Numbered from the stretch's first letter, positions 19,151 to 28,979 are shown. The stretch: DNA of 64,000 nucleotides from Stutzerimonas stutzeri (GCF_024448895.1 NZ_JAMOIC010000013.1:80749-144748), one strand, 5' to 3'. Numbers and translations are program-made. Notes: generated by a model not told the origin, from the sequence alone.

Positions 19151-20170
19151 ATGAAATCGAACATCCATCGTCTCGGGTTTGGCCTCGCGGCAAGCCTGGT
19201 CCTCGTTTCCGGCAGTGCCTTCGCCAAGCAGGAATGGAAATTCCAGATCAATGTGAACGCTGGCGACGATGAATACCGGATCGCCCAGCAGTGGGCGAAA
19301 AGCGTCGGCGAAAAAACCAACGGTGAAATCACCATCGAGGTGCTGCCGACCGGCACCATCGTCGGCAACAACGAAACGCTGGACGCCGTTGGCGCGGGAA
19401 TCATTCAGGGCCATATAACCGACCCCGGCTACTTCTCGGGCAAGAATCCCGCGTTCGCGATCTACGGCAACATGGTCGGCGCCTGGACCGGACCTGAGCC
19501 ATTTCTGGACTACATGCGCAACGCCGGCGGTGAGGCGGGTTACAACCGCCTTGTCGAGCCGTACAACGTTCACCTCATTCGCGCCGGCGCTGTCGGTGCG
19601 GAATCGCTGATCAGCAAGCGCAAGATCGAGGCGCTCGATGATCTCAAAGGCCTGAAGGTCCGTGCGCCTGAGGGCATGGTTTCCAACATCTTCAAGTTGG
19701 TCGGCGCCACGCCGGTGAATCTGCCTACCTCAGAGGTCTTCACCGGCTTGGAAAAGGGTGTGATCGACGCCGCCGACTACACGGTGTTTTCTACCAACTA
19801 TCAGCAGGGCTATCACAAGTACGCGCCGTTCGCTGTCTACCCGGGCTTCCATTCGATGCCGATGAAAGACATCTCGGTGAACAAGGCGCTTTGGGATGAC
19901 CTGTCACCCGAGCAGCAGAAGACTCTCGAAGACTCGGTCGATGCCTTCACCGAGCAACTGGTCAGCGATCTGCAGAAAAAAGACCAGGAGCAGGTCGCGC
20001 TGGCCAAGCAGAAAGCCGACGTGACGCTGACCTCACTCCCTGAAGACGAACTGAAGATGTTCCGTCAGTCGGCGCGTGATGAATGGTCGCGCTGGCGTGA
20101 TCGCAGCCCGCAGGCCAAGGAGGCGGTGGATTCGATCCAGGCCTATCTGCAGGACAAGGGCATGCTCTGA
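19151..20170 (+). CDS. TRAP transporter solute-binding protein (DctP family)
   Basis: 339 residues with a Sec signal peptide (cleavage after SAFA, about residue 23) and the DctP fold, including the RAPEGMVSNIFKLVGATPVNLPTSEVFTGL region whose arginine clamps a carboxylate ligand. The ATG at 19151 is supported by GGAGAGG. It captures the substrate in the periplasm for the DctQM permease. Context points to a sugar acid such as a pentonate. A hairpin terminator follows the gene. Confidence 0.93.
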   Translation: MKSNIHRLGFGLAASLVLVSGSAFAKQEWKFQINVNAGDDEYRIAQQWAKSVGEKTNGEITIEVLPTGTIVGNNETLDAVGAGIIQGHITDPGYFSGKNPAFAIYGNMVGAWTGPEPFLDYMRNAGGEAGYNRLVEPYNVHLIRAGAVGAESLISKRKIEALDDLKGLKVRAPEGMVSNIFKLVGATPVNLPTSEVFTGLEKGVIDAADYTVFSTNYQQGYHKYAPFAVYPGFHSMPMKDISVNKALWDDLSPEQQKTLEDSVDAFTEQLVSDLQKKDQEQVALAKQKADVTLTSLPEDELKMFRQSARDEWSRWRDRSPQAKEAVDSIQAYLQDKGML

Positions 20171-20185
20171 GCCGCACCGCGGCTC
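20169..20185 (+). terminator. Intra-operon hairpin after dctP
   Basis: Perfect 7-bp stem GAGCCGC/GCGGCTC with an ACC loop, followed by CTTTCTTC, overlapping the dctP stop codon. Likely partial termination giving more binding protein than permease. A second GC-rich stem (CCCGGC/GCCGGG) lies at 20209-20224. Confidence 0.65.
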
Positions 20186-20243
20186 CTTTCTTCGATGACC
20201 AACGACTCCCCGGCTGTGGCCGGGCGGTCCGAGGAGTTTCGCT

Positions 20244-20816
20244 TTGCAAAAACCTCAACCTTCGTCTGACGATCATCTTGACGCCTGCGCCCCCGAGCCC
20301 GGGCACGGGGTTCTTGATCGCGGTATTCGACGCGGCGGCCAGGTGATTGCCTGGCTGGTGTTTCTCGCGATGCTGGTCAGCGTGTTCGAAGTCGTCATGC
20401 GCTACGGCTTTGGCGCGCCAACCGACTGGGCGCACGAGACCACCACTTTTCTGGTCGCCAGCATCTTTGCGTTGGGCGGGCCCTACGCGCTGGCCACCAA
20501 CCGGCATATCCAGATTCGCCTGCTGCTCGACCGGCTTTCGCCCCGTAAGCGGAGCTGGCTCGAACTGTTGAATTTGGTGCTGGGTATCCTTTTCTGCCTG
20601 GCCATCGGTTACGCCGCCTGGGTTTTGGCCTACAACGCGACGCACGCTCCTGATGGAAGCTGGCGCCTGGAAACCTCCGGCTCATCCTGGAACCAGCCGC
20701 TGCCGGCCTTCACCAAGATTGTCATCCTGGTCTCCATCGCGCTCATGGCCGTACAACAGGTGGTGCGAATAGCGACTCACCGACGTGCACGCCTTGATTC
20801 GGACGCCGCGAAATGA
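20244..20816 (+). CDS. TRAP transporter small permease (DctQ family)
   Basis: 190 residues with four membrane helices and the DctQ pattern (VFEVVMRYGFGAPTDWAHETTTFLV). The start codon is TTG at 20244, supported by GAGGAG seven bases upstream. The gene ends in an ATGA overlap with the large permease, so the two are translationally coupled. Confidence 0.9.
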   Translation: MQKPQPSSDDHLDACAPEPGHGVLDRGIRRGGQVIAWLVFLAMLVSVFEVVMRYGFGAPTDWAHETTTFLVASIFALGGPYALATNRHIQIRLLLDRLSPRKRSWLELLNLVLGILFCLAIGYAAWVLAYNATHAPDGSWRLETSGSSWNQPLPAFTKIVILVSIALMAVQQVVRIATHRRARLDSDAAK

Positions 20817-22114
20817 GCATCGAGATCGCAACCTACCTGATGATCTTCGCGATCTTCGCGCTGCTGGTGCTGGGCCTACCGCTGGCCTTCGTCACCGGCC
20901 TGGTCGCCGCAGGTTTCACCCTGAGCTGGTTCGGCCCGGTGGGCGTGCCGCTGGTGGCCAGCCGCATGTTCGGCTTCATCACCGAGTATTCGCTGGTCGC
21001 TGTGCCGATGTTCGTGTTCATGGCGGGCCTGCTGGATCGGTCCGGATTGGCGCGGGACCTGTTCAATGCCATGCGCTTTTTCGCCGGACGCCTGCCGGGT
21101 GGCGTCGCGGTGCAGACGATCGTCGTTGCGTTCTTTCTGGCCGCAATCTCCGGAATCATCGGTGGTGAAATCGTCCTGCTAGGCGTGCTGGCGCTGCCGC
21201 AGATGCTGCGCCTGGGTTACGACAAGCGTATCGCCATCGGCGTGGTCTGCGCCGGTGGTTCGCTGGGCACCATGGTACCGCCGTCGATCGTGCTGATCAT
21301 TTACGGGTTGATCGCCAGCGTCTCCATCGCCGATCTGTTCAAGGCCGCGATCATGCCCGCAGCGCTGCTGATGGGCAGCTACATGCTTTACGTGGTGATC
21401 ATGTGCATGCGCTATCCGCACATGGGCGGTGCGCATCTTGAGAAGGACATCAACCAGCCACGGCTCACCTTGGCCGAAGCCTTCAAGGGTATGTTCTTTC
21501 CGGTCGCCATTGCCGGGCTGGTGCTAGGCACCATCTATGGTGGCATCGCATCGGTTACCGAGGCGGCGGCGATGGGGGCGTTGGGCGTGCTGCTGGCAGT
21601 GCTGATACGCGGCGAGTTCAGCCTCAAGCTGCTGCAGGAAAGCCTGACTCAAACGCTGGAAACCTGCGGGATGATCGTCTGGATTGGTATCGGTGCGGCC
21701 TGTCTGGTCGGGGTTTACAACCTTATGGGCGGCAACCGCTTCGTCTCGTCGGCGATCACCGGTCTCGAGGTAGCGCCGTTCGTCATCATATTGGTGATGA
21801 TGCTGATCTTCCTGCTGCTGGGGATGTTCCTCGACTGGATCGGCATCGCGATGCTTTGCCTGCCTATCTTCGTGCCCATCGTCGTCCAGCTCGGTTATGA
21901 CCCGGTGTGGTTCGGCATTCTCTTCGCGGTGAGCATGCAGGTGTCCTACATCTCGCCACCCTTCGGACCGGCTGCTTTCTATCTCAAAAGCGTGGCGCCA
22001 CCGGACATCACGCTCACTGATATCTATCGCTCGATGGTGCCCTTCATTTTCATCCAGATAGCGGTGCTCGGCCTGTTGCTCTATTTCCCGGCCATCTCGA
22101 CCTGGCTGCTGTAA
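20813..22114 (+). CDS. TRAP transporter large permease (DctM family)
   Basis: 433 residues, about 12 membrane helices, with the DctM features GVPLVASRMFG near the N-terminus, PSIVLIIYG, and the C-terminal QVSYISPPFGPAAFYL. It forms the sodium-driven translocation channel together with DctQ. It overlaps the dctQ stop by 4 bp and is followed 63 bp later by the dehydratase gene. Confidence 0.95.
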   Translation: MSIEIATYLMIFAIFALLVLGLPLAFVTGLVAAGFTLSWFGPVGVPLVASRMFGFITEYSLVAVPMFVFMAGLLDRSGLARDLFNAMRFFAGRLPGGVAVQTIVVAFFLAAISGIIGGEIVLLGVLALPQMLRLGYDKRIAIGVVCAGGSLGTMVPPSIVLIIYGLIASVSIADLFKAAIMPAALLMGSYMLYVVIMCMRYPHMGGAHLEKDINQPRLTLAEAFKGMFFPVAIAGLVLGTIYGGIASVTEAAAMGALGVLLAVLIRGEFSLKLLQESLTQTLETCGMIVWIGIGAACLVGVYNLMGGNRFVSSAITGLEVAPFVIILVMMLIFLLLGMFLDWIGIAMLCLPIFVPIVVQLGYDPVWFGILFAVSMQVSYISPPFGPAAFYLKSVAPPDITLTDIYRSMVPFIFIQIAVLGLLLYFPAISTWLL

Positions 22115-22177
22115 CCCAAATCCGAATGTTAAATCTGGCGGGCCCGGCGGCCGGCCGACCAAAACAGGTATATCGCA

Positions 22178-23914
22178 ATGACCGACAAACGCCCCCTGCG
22201 CTCCGCTCAATGGTTCGGTACTACCGACAAGAATGGCTTCATGTACCGCAGCTGGATGAAGAACCAGGGCATCCCTGATCACGAATTTCAGGGCAAGCCG
22301 ATCATCGGCATCTGCAACACCTGGTCAGAGCTGACACCTTGCAACGCGCACTTCCGCAAGATCGCCGAGCACGTGAAGAAAGGCGTGCTGGAGGCGGGCG
22401 GGTTCCCGGTGGAATTCCCGGTGTTCTCCAATGGCGAGTCGAACCTGCGACCGACCGCCATGCTGACGCGCAACTTGGCCAGCATGGACGTCGAGGAGTC
22501 GATTCGCGGCAATCCCATCGATGCGGTGGTGCTGCTGGTCGGTTGCGACAAGACCACCCCAGCTCTACTGATGGGCGCTGCCAGCTGCGATGTGCCCACC
22601 ATTGTGGTCACTGGCGGGCCGATGCTGAACGGCAAGCACAACGGCCGCGACATCGGCGCCGGAACCATCGTTTGGCAAATGCACGAAGCCTATAAGGGCG
22701 GGCTGATCAGCCTTGACGAGTTCCTGTCCGCCGAGGCCGGCATGTCACGTTCCGCCGGTACCTGCAACACAATGGGGACGGCCTCGACCATGGCATGCAT
22801 GGCCGAAGCGCTGGGCACCTCTTTGCCCCACAACGCGGCGATTCCGGCGGTGGATTCGCGCCGCTACGTGCTCGCGCATCTCTCGGGCATGCGCATCGTC
22901 GACATGGTTCAGGAGGATCTGCGGCTGTCCAAGGTGTTGACCAAGCAGGCGTTCGAGAACGCGATAAGGGTCAATGCCGCGATTGGTGGGTCCACCAATG
23001 CGGTCATCCACCTCAAGGCCATTGCCGGGCGGATTGGTGTCGAGCTCGATCTGGATGACTGGACACGTATCGGCCGAGGCATGCCGACCATCGTCGATCT
23101 GCAGCCTTCCGGACGCTTCCTGATGGAGGAGTTCTACTACGCCGGGGGGCTACCGGCGGTGATTCGGCGGTTGGGTGAGAACCAGCTGTTGCCCAATCCC
23201 GACGCCTTGACGGTCAATGGCAAGTCGCTGTGGGAGAACTGCGCCCAGGCGCCCATCTACGGACAGGACGAAGTTATCCGCGCTTTAGACAATCCGTTGC
23301 GAGAGGACGGCGGCATCTGCGTGCTGCGCGGCAACCTTGCACCCAGTGGTGCGGTGCTGAAACCGTCTGCGGCCACGCCTGAACTGATGAAGCATCGCGG
23401 GCGAGCAGTGGTCTTCGAGGATTTCGACGATTACAAAGCACGGATCGCCGATCCAGGGCTGGATGTTGACGAAACCTGCGTGCTGGTGATGAAGAATTGC
23501 GGTCCCAAGGGTTACCCCGGCATGGCCGAAGTTGGGAACATGGGCTTGCCGCCGAAGGTGCTGGCCAAAGGGATTACCGACATGGTGCGGATATCCGATG
23601 CGCGCATGAGTGGCACGGCTTACGGCACCGTGGTGCTGCACGTGGCCCCCGAGGCCGCCGCTGGCGGACCGCTAGCGGTGGTGCGCAACGGAGACTTCAT
23701 CGAACTGGACTGTACTGCCGGCCGCCTGCATCTGGATATTTCCGATGCCGAACTGCAAGAACGCCTGGCTTCCTGGCAGGCTCCGCAGGGTTTGTTGTGG
23801 GACGGGGGATACCGGCGCCTGTTCGTCGATCATGTTCTGCAGGCCGATGAGGGCTGCGACTTCGACTTCCTGGTGGGTTGTCGAGGCGCCGAAGTGCCGC
23901 GCCACTCACATTGA
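22178..23914 (+). CDS. IlvD/Edd-family sugar-acid dehydratase (L-arabinonate dehydratase type)
   Basis: 578 residues. Dehydrates an aldonate to its 2-keto-3-deoxy acid using an Fe-S cluster. Seen: ICNTWSELTPCN, VGCDKTTPALLMGA and SAGTCNTMGTAS (cluster cysteines), GSTNAVIHL, and the C-terminal DARMSGTAYGTVVLH. Sequence style matches arabinonate/pentonate dehydratases more than biosynthetic IlvD. With the FAH protein and KGSADH it gives aldopentonate, then 2-keto-3-deoxypentonate, alpha-ketoglutaric semialdehyde and alpha-ketoglutarate. Exact stereochemistry (L-arabinonate, D-xylonate, D-fuconate, galactonate) is not decidable here. Confidence 0.87.
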   Translation: MTDKRPLRSAQWFGTTDKNGFMYRSWMKNQGIPDHEFQGKPIIGICNTWSELTPCNAHFRKIAEHVKKGVLEAGGFPVEFPVFSNGESNLRPTAMLTRNLASMDVEESIRGNPIDAVVLLVGCDKTTPALLMGAASCDVPTIVVTGGPMLNGKHNGRDIGAGTIVWQMHEAYKGGLISLDEFLSAEAGMSRSAGTCNTMGTASTMACMAEALGTSLPHNAAIPAVDSRRYVLAHLSGMRIVDMVQEDLRLSKVLTKQAFENAIRVNAAIGGSTNAVIHLKAIAGRIGVELDLDDWTRIGRGMPTIVDLQPSGRFLMEEFYYAGGLPAVIRRLGENQLLPNPDALTVNGKSLWENCAQAPIYGQDEVIRALDNPLREDGGICVLRGNLAPSGAVLKPSAATPELMKHRGRAVVFEDFDDYKARIADPGLDVDETCVLVMKNCGPKGYPGMAEVGNMGLPPKVLAKGITDMVRISDARMSGTAYGTVVLHVAPEAAAGGPLAVVRNGDFIELDCTAGRLHLDISDAELQERLASWQAPQGLLWDGGYRRLFVDHVLQADEGCDFDFLVGCRGAEVPRHSH

Positions 23915-23946
23915 CCACGTTGGCCACCTTTAGGGCGGCCAGTCGA

Positions 23947-24855
23947 TCAATGACGTTCTGAGGTATGCGGCGCCTTTGTGAGAGGAGCGGCCGCGTTGCC
24001 TACGGTTGGCGCTTTCAATCGGCTGGTGATGACCGTGGCCAGGATGATCAAGGCGCCGCCGATCAGCATTCGTAGTGTGGGCTGTTCATTGAACAGCCAC
24101 CATGCGAACGCGATCCCATAAACCGGCTCCAGGGAGAAGATCACCGAGGCTGTGCGTGCCTTTAGGACCCGCAGACTCGCAACAAAGAGACTGTGGGTCA
24201 GACCGGTACAGAACACGCCCAGCAACGCCAGCCACAGCCAGTCCATGGTCGGAACTGCAGGCAGTGAGGACCAGGTGAAGGGCAGCAGGCACAGCAGGAT
24301 GATCCCGTTCTGCCAGAGGGCCGCCTGCACCGGGTCAACGCCGCGGGTAACCGCTCGATTGAGCAGCGAGAGCAGGGCGAACATCAGCCCTGACACGATT
24401 CCGTAGAGCAAGCCCCGGGTGCTTTCATTGGCCAGGTCGAAGTGCGGCGTGACCAGCAGCAATCCTGCACAGACCAGGGCCACCATGCCGTATTCCACCG
24501 GCCGTGTACGTTCCCGGAACAGCAGGCCTTCAAGCAACAGGGTGAACGCTGGAAAGCTGGCGAAGCCCAAGGTCGCTATGCCGACCCCGGCGATCTTCAC
24601 GGCGATGAAGAACGTCAGCCAATGGCCGCCGAGCAAAAGCCCGCCGAGGAGCAATCCGGCGCGCTGACGACCGCTGGGATTGGCGCCGCCGCTGCGCAGG
24701 AATTGAACAGCCAGCAGCAGCGCAAGGACCGCAAAGCCCGCTCGGCCCAGCGTGATGATCAGCGGCGTACTCTCGGCCAGCTTGCCGAACACGCCTGCCA
24801 GACCGAACATCAGCGCGCCCAAGTGAATCGCCAGCAAGGCATTGCGGCGGGTCAT
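23947..24855 (-). CDS. EamA-family (DMT) inner-membrane transporter
   Basis: 302 residues, ten hydrophobic helices in two EamA halves (GALMFGLAGVFGKLAE..., then VFCTGLTHSLFVASLRVLKARTA with SLEPVYGIAFAWWLF). Probable exporter with unknown substrate. It is convergent with the dehydratase gene and follows, in the same direction, the AraC regulator, which may control it. Confidence 0.87.
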   Translation of the reverse strand: MTRRNALLAIHLGALMFGLAGVFGKLAESTPLIITLGRAGFAVLALLLAVQFLRSGGANPSGRQRAGLLLGGLLLGGHWLTFFIAVKIAGVGIATLGFASFPAFTLLLEGLLFRERTRPVEYGMVALVCAGLLLVTPHFDLANESTRGLLYGIVSGLMFALLSLLNRAVTRGVDPVQAALWQNGIILLCLLPFTWSSLPAVPTMDWLWLALLGVFCTGLTHSLFVASLRVLKARTASVIFSLEPVYGIAFAWWLFNEQPTLRMLIGGALIILATVITSRLKAPTVGNAAAPLTKAPHTSERH

Positions 24856-25005
24856 GGGCGGGCTTCCGGTTCTGGTGGTGATTTGCGAAAGGGCGCAATT
24901 GCAAAGTCGAAACGGTTCATGAAACCTCGCGGTTGGAGATCCTCGCGCATGCCCGGCAGCGGAGAATGCTCATGGTAGTGCGGGCGAGGCGGGCGGTCTG
25001 TCGCG

Positions 25006-25773
25006 CTACTCTCGTGATTTGTCGCGTGCGTCGCGGCGAACTGCGCGCGGCGTCAGGCCAAAGTGGCGATTCAGGGCGGCGGTAAAAGCGCTTTGCGAGG
25101 CATAGCCGACCCGCGCGGCGATCTCGCCAACGGAAAGGGGCGTATTGATCAGCAGCTCACGGCCCTCCTGAAGGCGCCGCAAGCGAATGAACTCCTGAGG
25201 CGTCATGCCCGTTTCGCTGAGGAAGCGTGCATGAAAACGCTGCACGGAAAGGCCGGCCAGTCGTGCCAGATCCATGACTTCCAGTGGATGCGCCAGGTGC
25301 CGGTCCACATGCGCATGAAGGGCGGCCAGCGGGAGCGGGTGCGGCTGTCCGGTGGGCTCGCAACCCGAAGATAAGCTGGCGAGTAATAGCGCGACGCCCT
25401 GTTCGGCAATGATTGGGTCATTGACCGGGCTCGCCGCCAGCCAGGCAACCAGCTGGGTTTGCGAAGGGTTCAGGCGCAGCGCCGCAGGCTGTTCCAGTAA
25501 GCGCTGCGCGGGCTCGGCATGGTGACCGATTCGTTTCTTCAACCAGTCGCAGTCGGGCACGTCCACCACCAGGCACAGGCTGCCATTGGCGCTGTCGCAA
25601 GCGTGCCGCGCCTCGCTGGGCACGACCGCGAAGAGTTGCTGCTGGATGCGACTGCCGTGGCCGTCGATCTCGAAATCCAGCTGCCCCTGCAGGCCGAACA
25701 CGAGTTGACTGTGCTGATGGCTATGAATGATCTGGTTCTGGTCGTAACGACGCAGCGACAGGATAGTCGGCAT
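25006..25773 (-). CDS. AraC-family transcriptional regulator
   Basis: 255 residues: an N-terminal cupin-like ligand domain (HSHQHSQLVFGLQGQLDFEIDG) and two C-terminal helix-turn-helix motifs (VMDLARLAGLSVQRFHARF; VGEIAARVGYASQSAFTAAL). The ATG at 25773, with GAGGA upstream, is preferred to the longer frame. Such cupin-AraC proteins often control a neighbouring exporter, here the EamA gene downstream. Confidence 0.9.
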   Translation of the reverse strand: MPTILSLRRYDQNQIIHSHQHSQLVFGLQGQLDFEIDGHGSRIQQQLFAVVPSEARHACDSANGSLCLVVDVPDCDWLKKRIGHHAEPAQRLLEQPAALRLNPSQTQLVAWLAASPVNDPIIAEQGVALLLASLSSGCEPTGQPHPLPLAALHAHVDRHLAHPLEVMDLARLAGLSVQRFHARFLSETGMTPQEFIRLRRLQEGRELLINTPLSVGEIAARVGYASQSAFTAALNRHFGLTPRAVRRDARDKSRE

Positions 25774-25852
25774 TGGAGTCCTCGGCTGCGCGGAGAAAGA
25801 GAGCCGAAAGGCCTTGGTCAGTAGCATGTGACACTGGCGGGAGCCGGCGGTG

Positions 25853-27241
25853 CTACATGATGACTTTGTCGCGGAGCTTGTCGGCAGCCTGATTCAGCGC
25901 CTGGATGACGCGTTCCTTGTCAAAGTTCTGAACGCCGTTGGTGTCCAGGTACATCGAAAAACCTGGCAGCTCGTGTTCGACAAAGCTGTTGGTGGCGCCG
26001 AGATCGCGACGGAAGTCCACCACCTGGTAGATCTGTACCGGTCGAGTGAATCCTTTGACGGTGATCTGGCCCTTGTCGCGGCACATGATGACGTCTTTGA
26101 CCAGCGAGTAGGTTTCGTGGGAGATCAGGATTTCACCGGCCTCTGCTGAACTCTCCAGCCGGCTTGCCAGGTTCACTTCACGGCCGATGATGGTGTAGTC
26201 CATACGGGTGTCAGCGCCAAAGTTACCGACCGTGCAATAACCGGTGTTTATGCCCATGCGGATTTCCATCGGCTTGGTAATGCCCTGCGCGCGCCACTGC
26301 TGTCTGAGCACCTTCATGTGCTTGCGCATGGCGATGGCCATCGAAACGGCCGCCACCGCATCCTTCTTCGCGCCCTGACTGGCTGGGTCACCAAAGAAAA
26401 CCATCACGCAGTCGCCGACGAATTTGTCGATGGTGCCGCCGTACTTGAGCGTGATCTTGGACATTTCGTTCAGATAGGTGTTGAGCAGATCCGTGAGGGC
26501 TTCGGCCTCCAGTTCTTCGGCCAATTCAGTGAAGCCCTTGATGTCGGAAAAGAACACGGTGAGCTTTTTGCGTTGGGTCTCCAGGCGAACGGTGCGCTTG
26601 CCGGAAAAGATCGACTCCCATACCTGGGGCGATAGGTACTTGGCCAGGTTGCGCGCCAGTCGCGCGGCTTTGGCCTGCTGCGCTTCCACTTCGCTGCGCG
26701 CCTGCGCCAGCCGCACACCCTGCTGGTGCACGTAATAGGCAGTGACGCAGACATAGAGGGAAGTGAGCAGGATACTCACGGCCGAGACCAGGATCGGGGT
26801 ACCGCTGTCGAAGCGCAAAGGCACCAACAGGCTGGTAAGCCCAACTCCGATAGTGACCATCAGCATCGTCATCAATAGATTGCGCAGGCTGCCGATCACC
26901 AGCGCGCTAAAGGTCAGGGTAAGCAGGAACATCATGCTGGGGACCAGACTGCAGCCCAGCAGTACGATCCCGGCACCAGCATTCAGCGCGTCGAGGCACA
27001 ACAGCGTCTGCGACGTACGCTCCGGGTGATCGCGCTTGAAGCGGTAGCTAAGGTGGTAAGCAAAGTGTGGGTAGAGGAGGGTGTAGGGAACCATCCACAA
27101 CAGATTGAGCGCAAATTGCTGCGTATAAACACCGGCAGCCAGCGTGGCGGCGCAGATCAAATAAGCGAATACGCGCGCGTAATATTCGCGAAGCGGGCGG
27201 GTTGCGAGGCCGTTACGCCGTTCACCGGTCACGGTTGACAT
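25853..27241 (-). CDS. cyaB: Membrane-bound class III adenylate cyclase
   Basis: 462 residues, close to P. aeruginosa CyaB (463). The N-terminal half is a MASE2-type bundle of about six helices; then comes a short linker and the cyclase domain. Metal-binding aspartates lie in FFSDIKGFT and FFGDP, the adenine-selecting lysine in IDKFVGD and its partner aspartate in RMDYTIIGREVN, and the transition-state N and R in GREVNLASRLE. All point to cAMP rather than cGMP. In P. aeruginosa CyaB feeds the Vfr regulator. Start ATG 27241 chosen over 27280. Confidence 0.93.
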   Translation of the reverse strand: MSTVTGERRNGLATRPLREYYARVFAYLICAATLAAGVYTQQFALNLLWMVPYTLLYPHFAYHLSYRFKRDHPERTSQTLLCLDALNAGAGIVLLGCSLVPSMMFLLTLTFSALVIGSLRNLLMTMLMVTIGVGLTSLLVPLRFDSGTPILVSAVSILLTSLYVCVTAYYVHQQGVRLAQARSEVEAQQAKAARLARNLAKYLSPQVWESIFSGKRTVRLETQRKKLTVFFSDIKGFTELAEELEAEALTDLLNTYLNEMSKITLKYGGTIDKFVGDCVMVFFGDPASQGAKKDAVAAVSMAIAMRKHMKVLRQQWRAQGITKPMEIRMGINTGYCTVGNFGADTRMDYTIIGREVNLASRLESSAEAGEILISHETYSLVKDVIMCRDKGQITVKGFTRPVQIYQVVDFRRDLGATNSFVEHELPGFSMYLDTNGVQNFDKERVIQALNQAADKLRDKVIM

Positions 27242-27415
27242 CGTGGTTGCTATCCCTGAGAAAGTCCGGCGCGATGGCATGCGCCGTTGAAAGCAACAGC
27301 GCTTGAACCGGCGCTGGCCGGCGGATCATAACCAAGTCGCCACCATTGCGCCAAACCACCCGTCCAATCCGTGACGGCGCGCGGATAGCCTACCGCCCCG
27401 CACCAACTCAAAACG

Positions 27416-27733
27416 TCAGAAACGAATCTTTCCGGTGAGCATGTCCTTGAGCATCACCCAGTCTCCAAGGAAGCTATACAGCGGGTACTGGAAGGTAGCC
27501 GGACGATTTTTCTCGAAGATGAAGTGGCCGATCCAGGCAAAACCGTAGCCCGCCACAGGCATTGCCAAAAGCCAAAGCCATTGCTGGCTAATCAGCGCGT
27601 AGGCGAGTATCGAAAGCACCAGAAGACTGCCGATGTAGTGCAGCCGCCGGCAGGTGAGATTGCTGTGTTCGGCGAGATAGAAGGGATAGAAATCGGCGAA
27701 TCGGGTAAAGCGTCCGGCGGTTTGAGTGCTCAT
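27416..27733 (-). CDS. DUF962/Mpo1-like membrane protein
   Basis: 105 residues, two to three helices, with the family pattern FYLAEHSNLTCRRLHYIGS and WIGHFIFEKNRPATFQYPLYS. The yeast homologue Mpo1 is an Fe(II) dioxygenase in fatty-acid alpha-oxidation, and the conserved histidines seen here (in AEHSN, RRLHYIG, GHFIFEKN) fit that chemistry. The bacterial role is untested. The ATG at 27733 has GGAGG at ideal spacing. Confidence 0.85.
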   Translation of the reverse strand: MSTQTAGRFTRFADFYPFYLAEHSNLTCRRLHYIGSLLVLSILAYALISQQWLWLLAMPVAGYGFAWIGHFIFEKNRPATFQYPLYSFLGDWVMLKDMLTGKIRF

Positions 27734-27996
27734 GACGCACCTCCTTTTTATTTTGAATTCACAGTCTAGGTTCGTGCGACGCCTCATGGCTACGACCTTG
27801 GACGTGCTTCTTCCCCGGCTGCTGACAGGCGGTGGCACGCTGAAGCCCGATCCAGCCAGCACCCGTCATCTCGTACTCGCAGCCAGCGTGATGGAGGCAT
27901 GCCGGAACTTGTAGAGCGTCGAAATAGCCTCATTACCAATTGTTGCGGCATTATCCCGCCGCTCTCTCCCCATTTGATATTGAAGGACGCCCGACT

Positions 27997-28932
27997 TTGG
28001 CCAGTAGCCTGCTTGCCCTGATTGATGACATTGCGACGATTCTGGATGACGTCTCGGTGATGACCAAAATAGCCGCGAAGAAAACGGCGGGGGTGCTTGG
28101 CGATGATCTTGCGCTCAATGCTCAGCAAGTCACCGGCGTCAAGGCTGACCGGGAGCTGCCGGTGGTCTGGGCTGTCGCCAAGGGGTCGATGCGCAACAAA
28201 CTGATCCTGGTGCCAGCGGCGCTCCTGATCAGTGCGTTCATTCCATGGGCGATCACACCGCTATTGATGCTTGGTGGTGCTTTTCTATGTTTCGAAGGCT
28301 TTGAAAAGCTCGCGCATCGTTTCCTGCACAAGGACGACGGTCATCATGCCCAACAGCTGGAGGCGTTGAATGATCCTAACGTCGACATGGTGGCTTTCGA
28401 ACGAGACAAGATCAGTGGTGCGGTGCGTACCGATTTTATCTTGTCTGCCGAGATCATCGCGATCACGCTCGGGACGGTGGCGGCAGCGTCTTTCACCCAG
28501 CAGATCGCCGTGCTGACAGGCATCGCAATCATCATGACGGTTGGCGTCTACGGTCTGGTCGCAGGCATCGTCAAGCTTGACGATGCCGGGCTTGCGCTGA
28601 GCAAACGTGCCAACGGCGCGGCACAGGCCATCGGGCGCGGCATACTTACAGTCGCACCCTGGCTGATGAAAACCCTGTCAGTTGTCGGTACGGCCGCCAT
28701 GTTCATGGTCGGCGGGGGCATCCTCACCCACGGCATCAAGGCGATTCACCATTTCATCGAGGACAGCGCGCAGAACACCGTAGCGCTGCCATACATAGGC
28801 TCGGTGTTGGCGGGCCTGCTGCCGACACTGCTCGATGCGGCGTTCGGAATTCTCGCCGGTGGCCTGGTATTTGCTGCGGTCACGTTGGGCGGCCGGCTAT
28901 TCAAGAGTAATGACAAGGCAAGCGCAGCCTGA
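27997..28932 (+). CDS. DUF808 (YedI family) inner-membrane protein
   Basis: 311 residues; E. coli YedI has 305. The start is taken as TTG 27997, with AAGGA ten bases upstream, because the family begins with the (M)[20 protein letters not shown] segment. The frame is open further up to a TTG at 27940. Several membrane helices follow the [20 protein letters not shown] region. Function unknown. Confidence 0.87.
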   Translation: MASSLLALIDDIATILDDVSVMTKIAAKKTAGVLGDDLALNAQQVTGVKADRELPVVWAVAKGSMRNKLILVPAALLISAFIPWAITPLLMLGGAFLCFEGFEKLAHRFLHKDDGHHAQQLEALNDPNVDMVAFERDKISGAVRTDFILSAEIIAITLGTVAAASFTQQIAVLTGIAIIMTVGVYGLVAGIVKLDDAGLALSKRANGAAQAIGRGILTVAPWLMKTLSVVGTAAMFMVGGGILTHGIKAIHHFIEDSAQNTVALPYIGSVLAGLLPTLLDAAFGILAGGLVFAAVTLGGRLFKSNDKASAA

Positions 28933-28979
28933 CCAGACCCGGTCTGCTTAACGATGGCTTGAAAACGAGGAGTGAATCG

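Noticed and set aside
27726-27914. 62-codon frame between the DUF962 and DUF808 genes
   Set aside because: No clear ribosome-binding site and no recognisable motif; it overlaps the start of the DUF962 gene. Kept out for lack of support.
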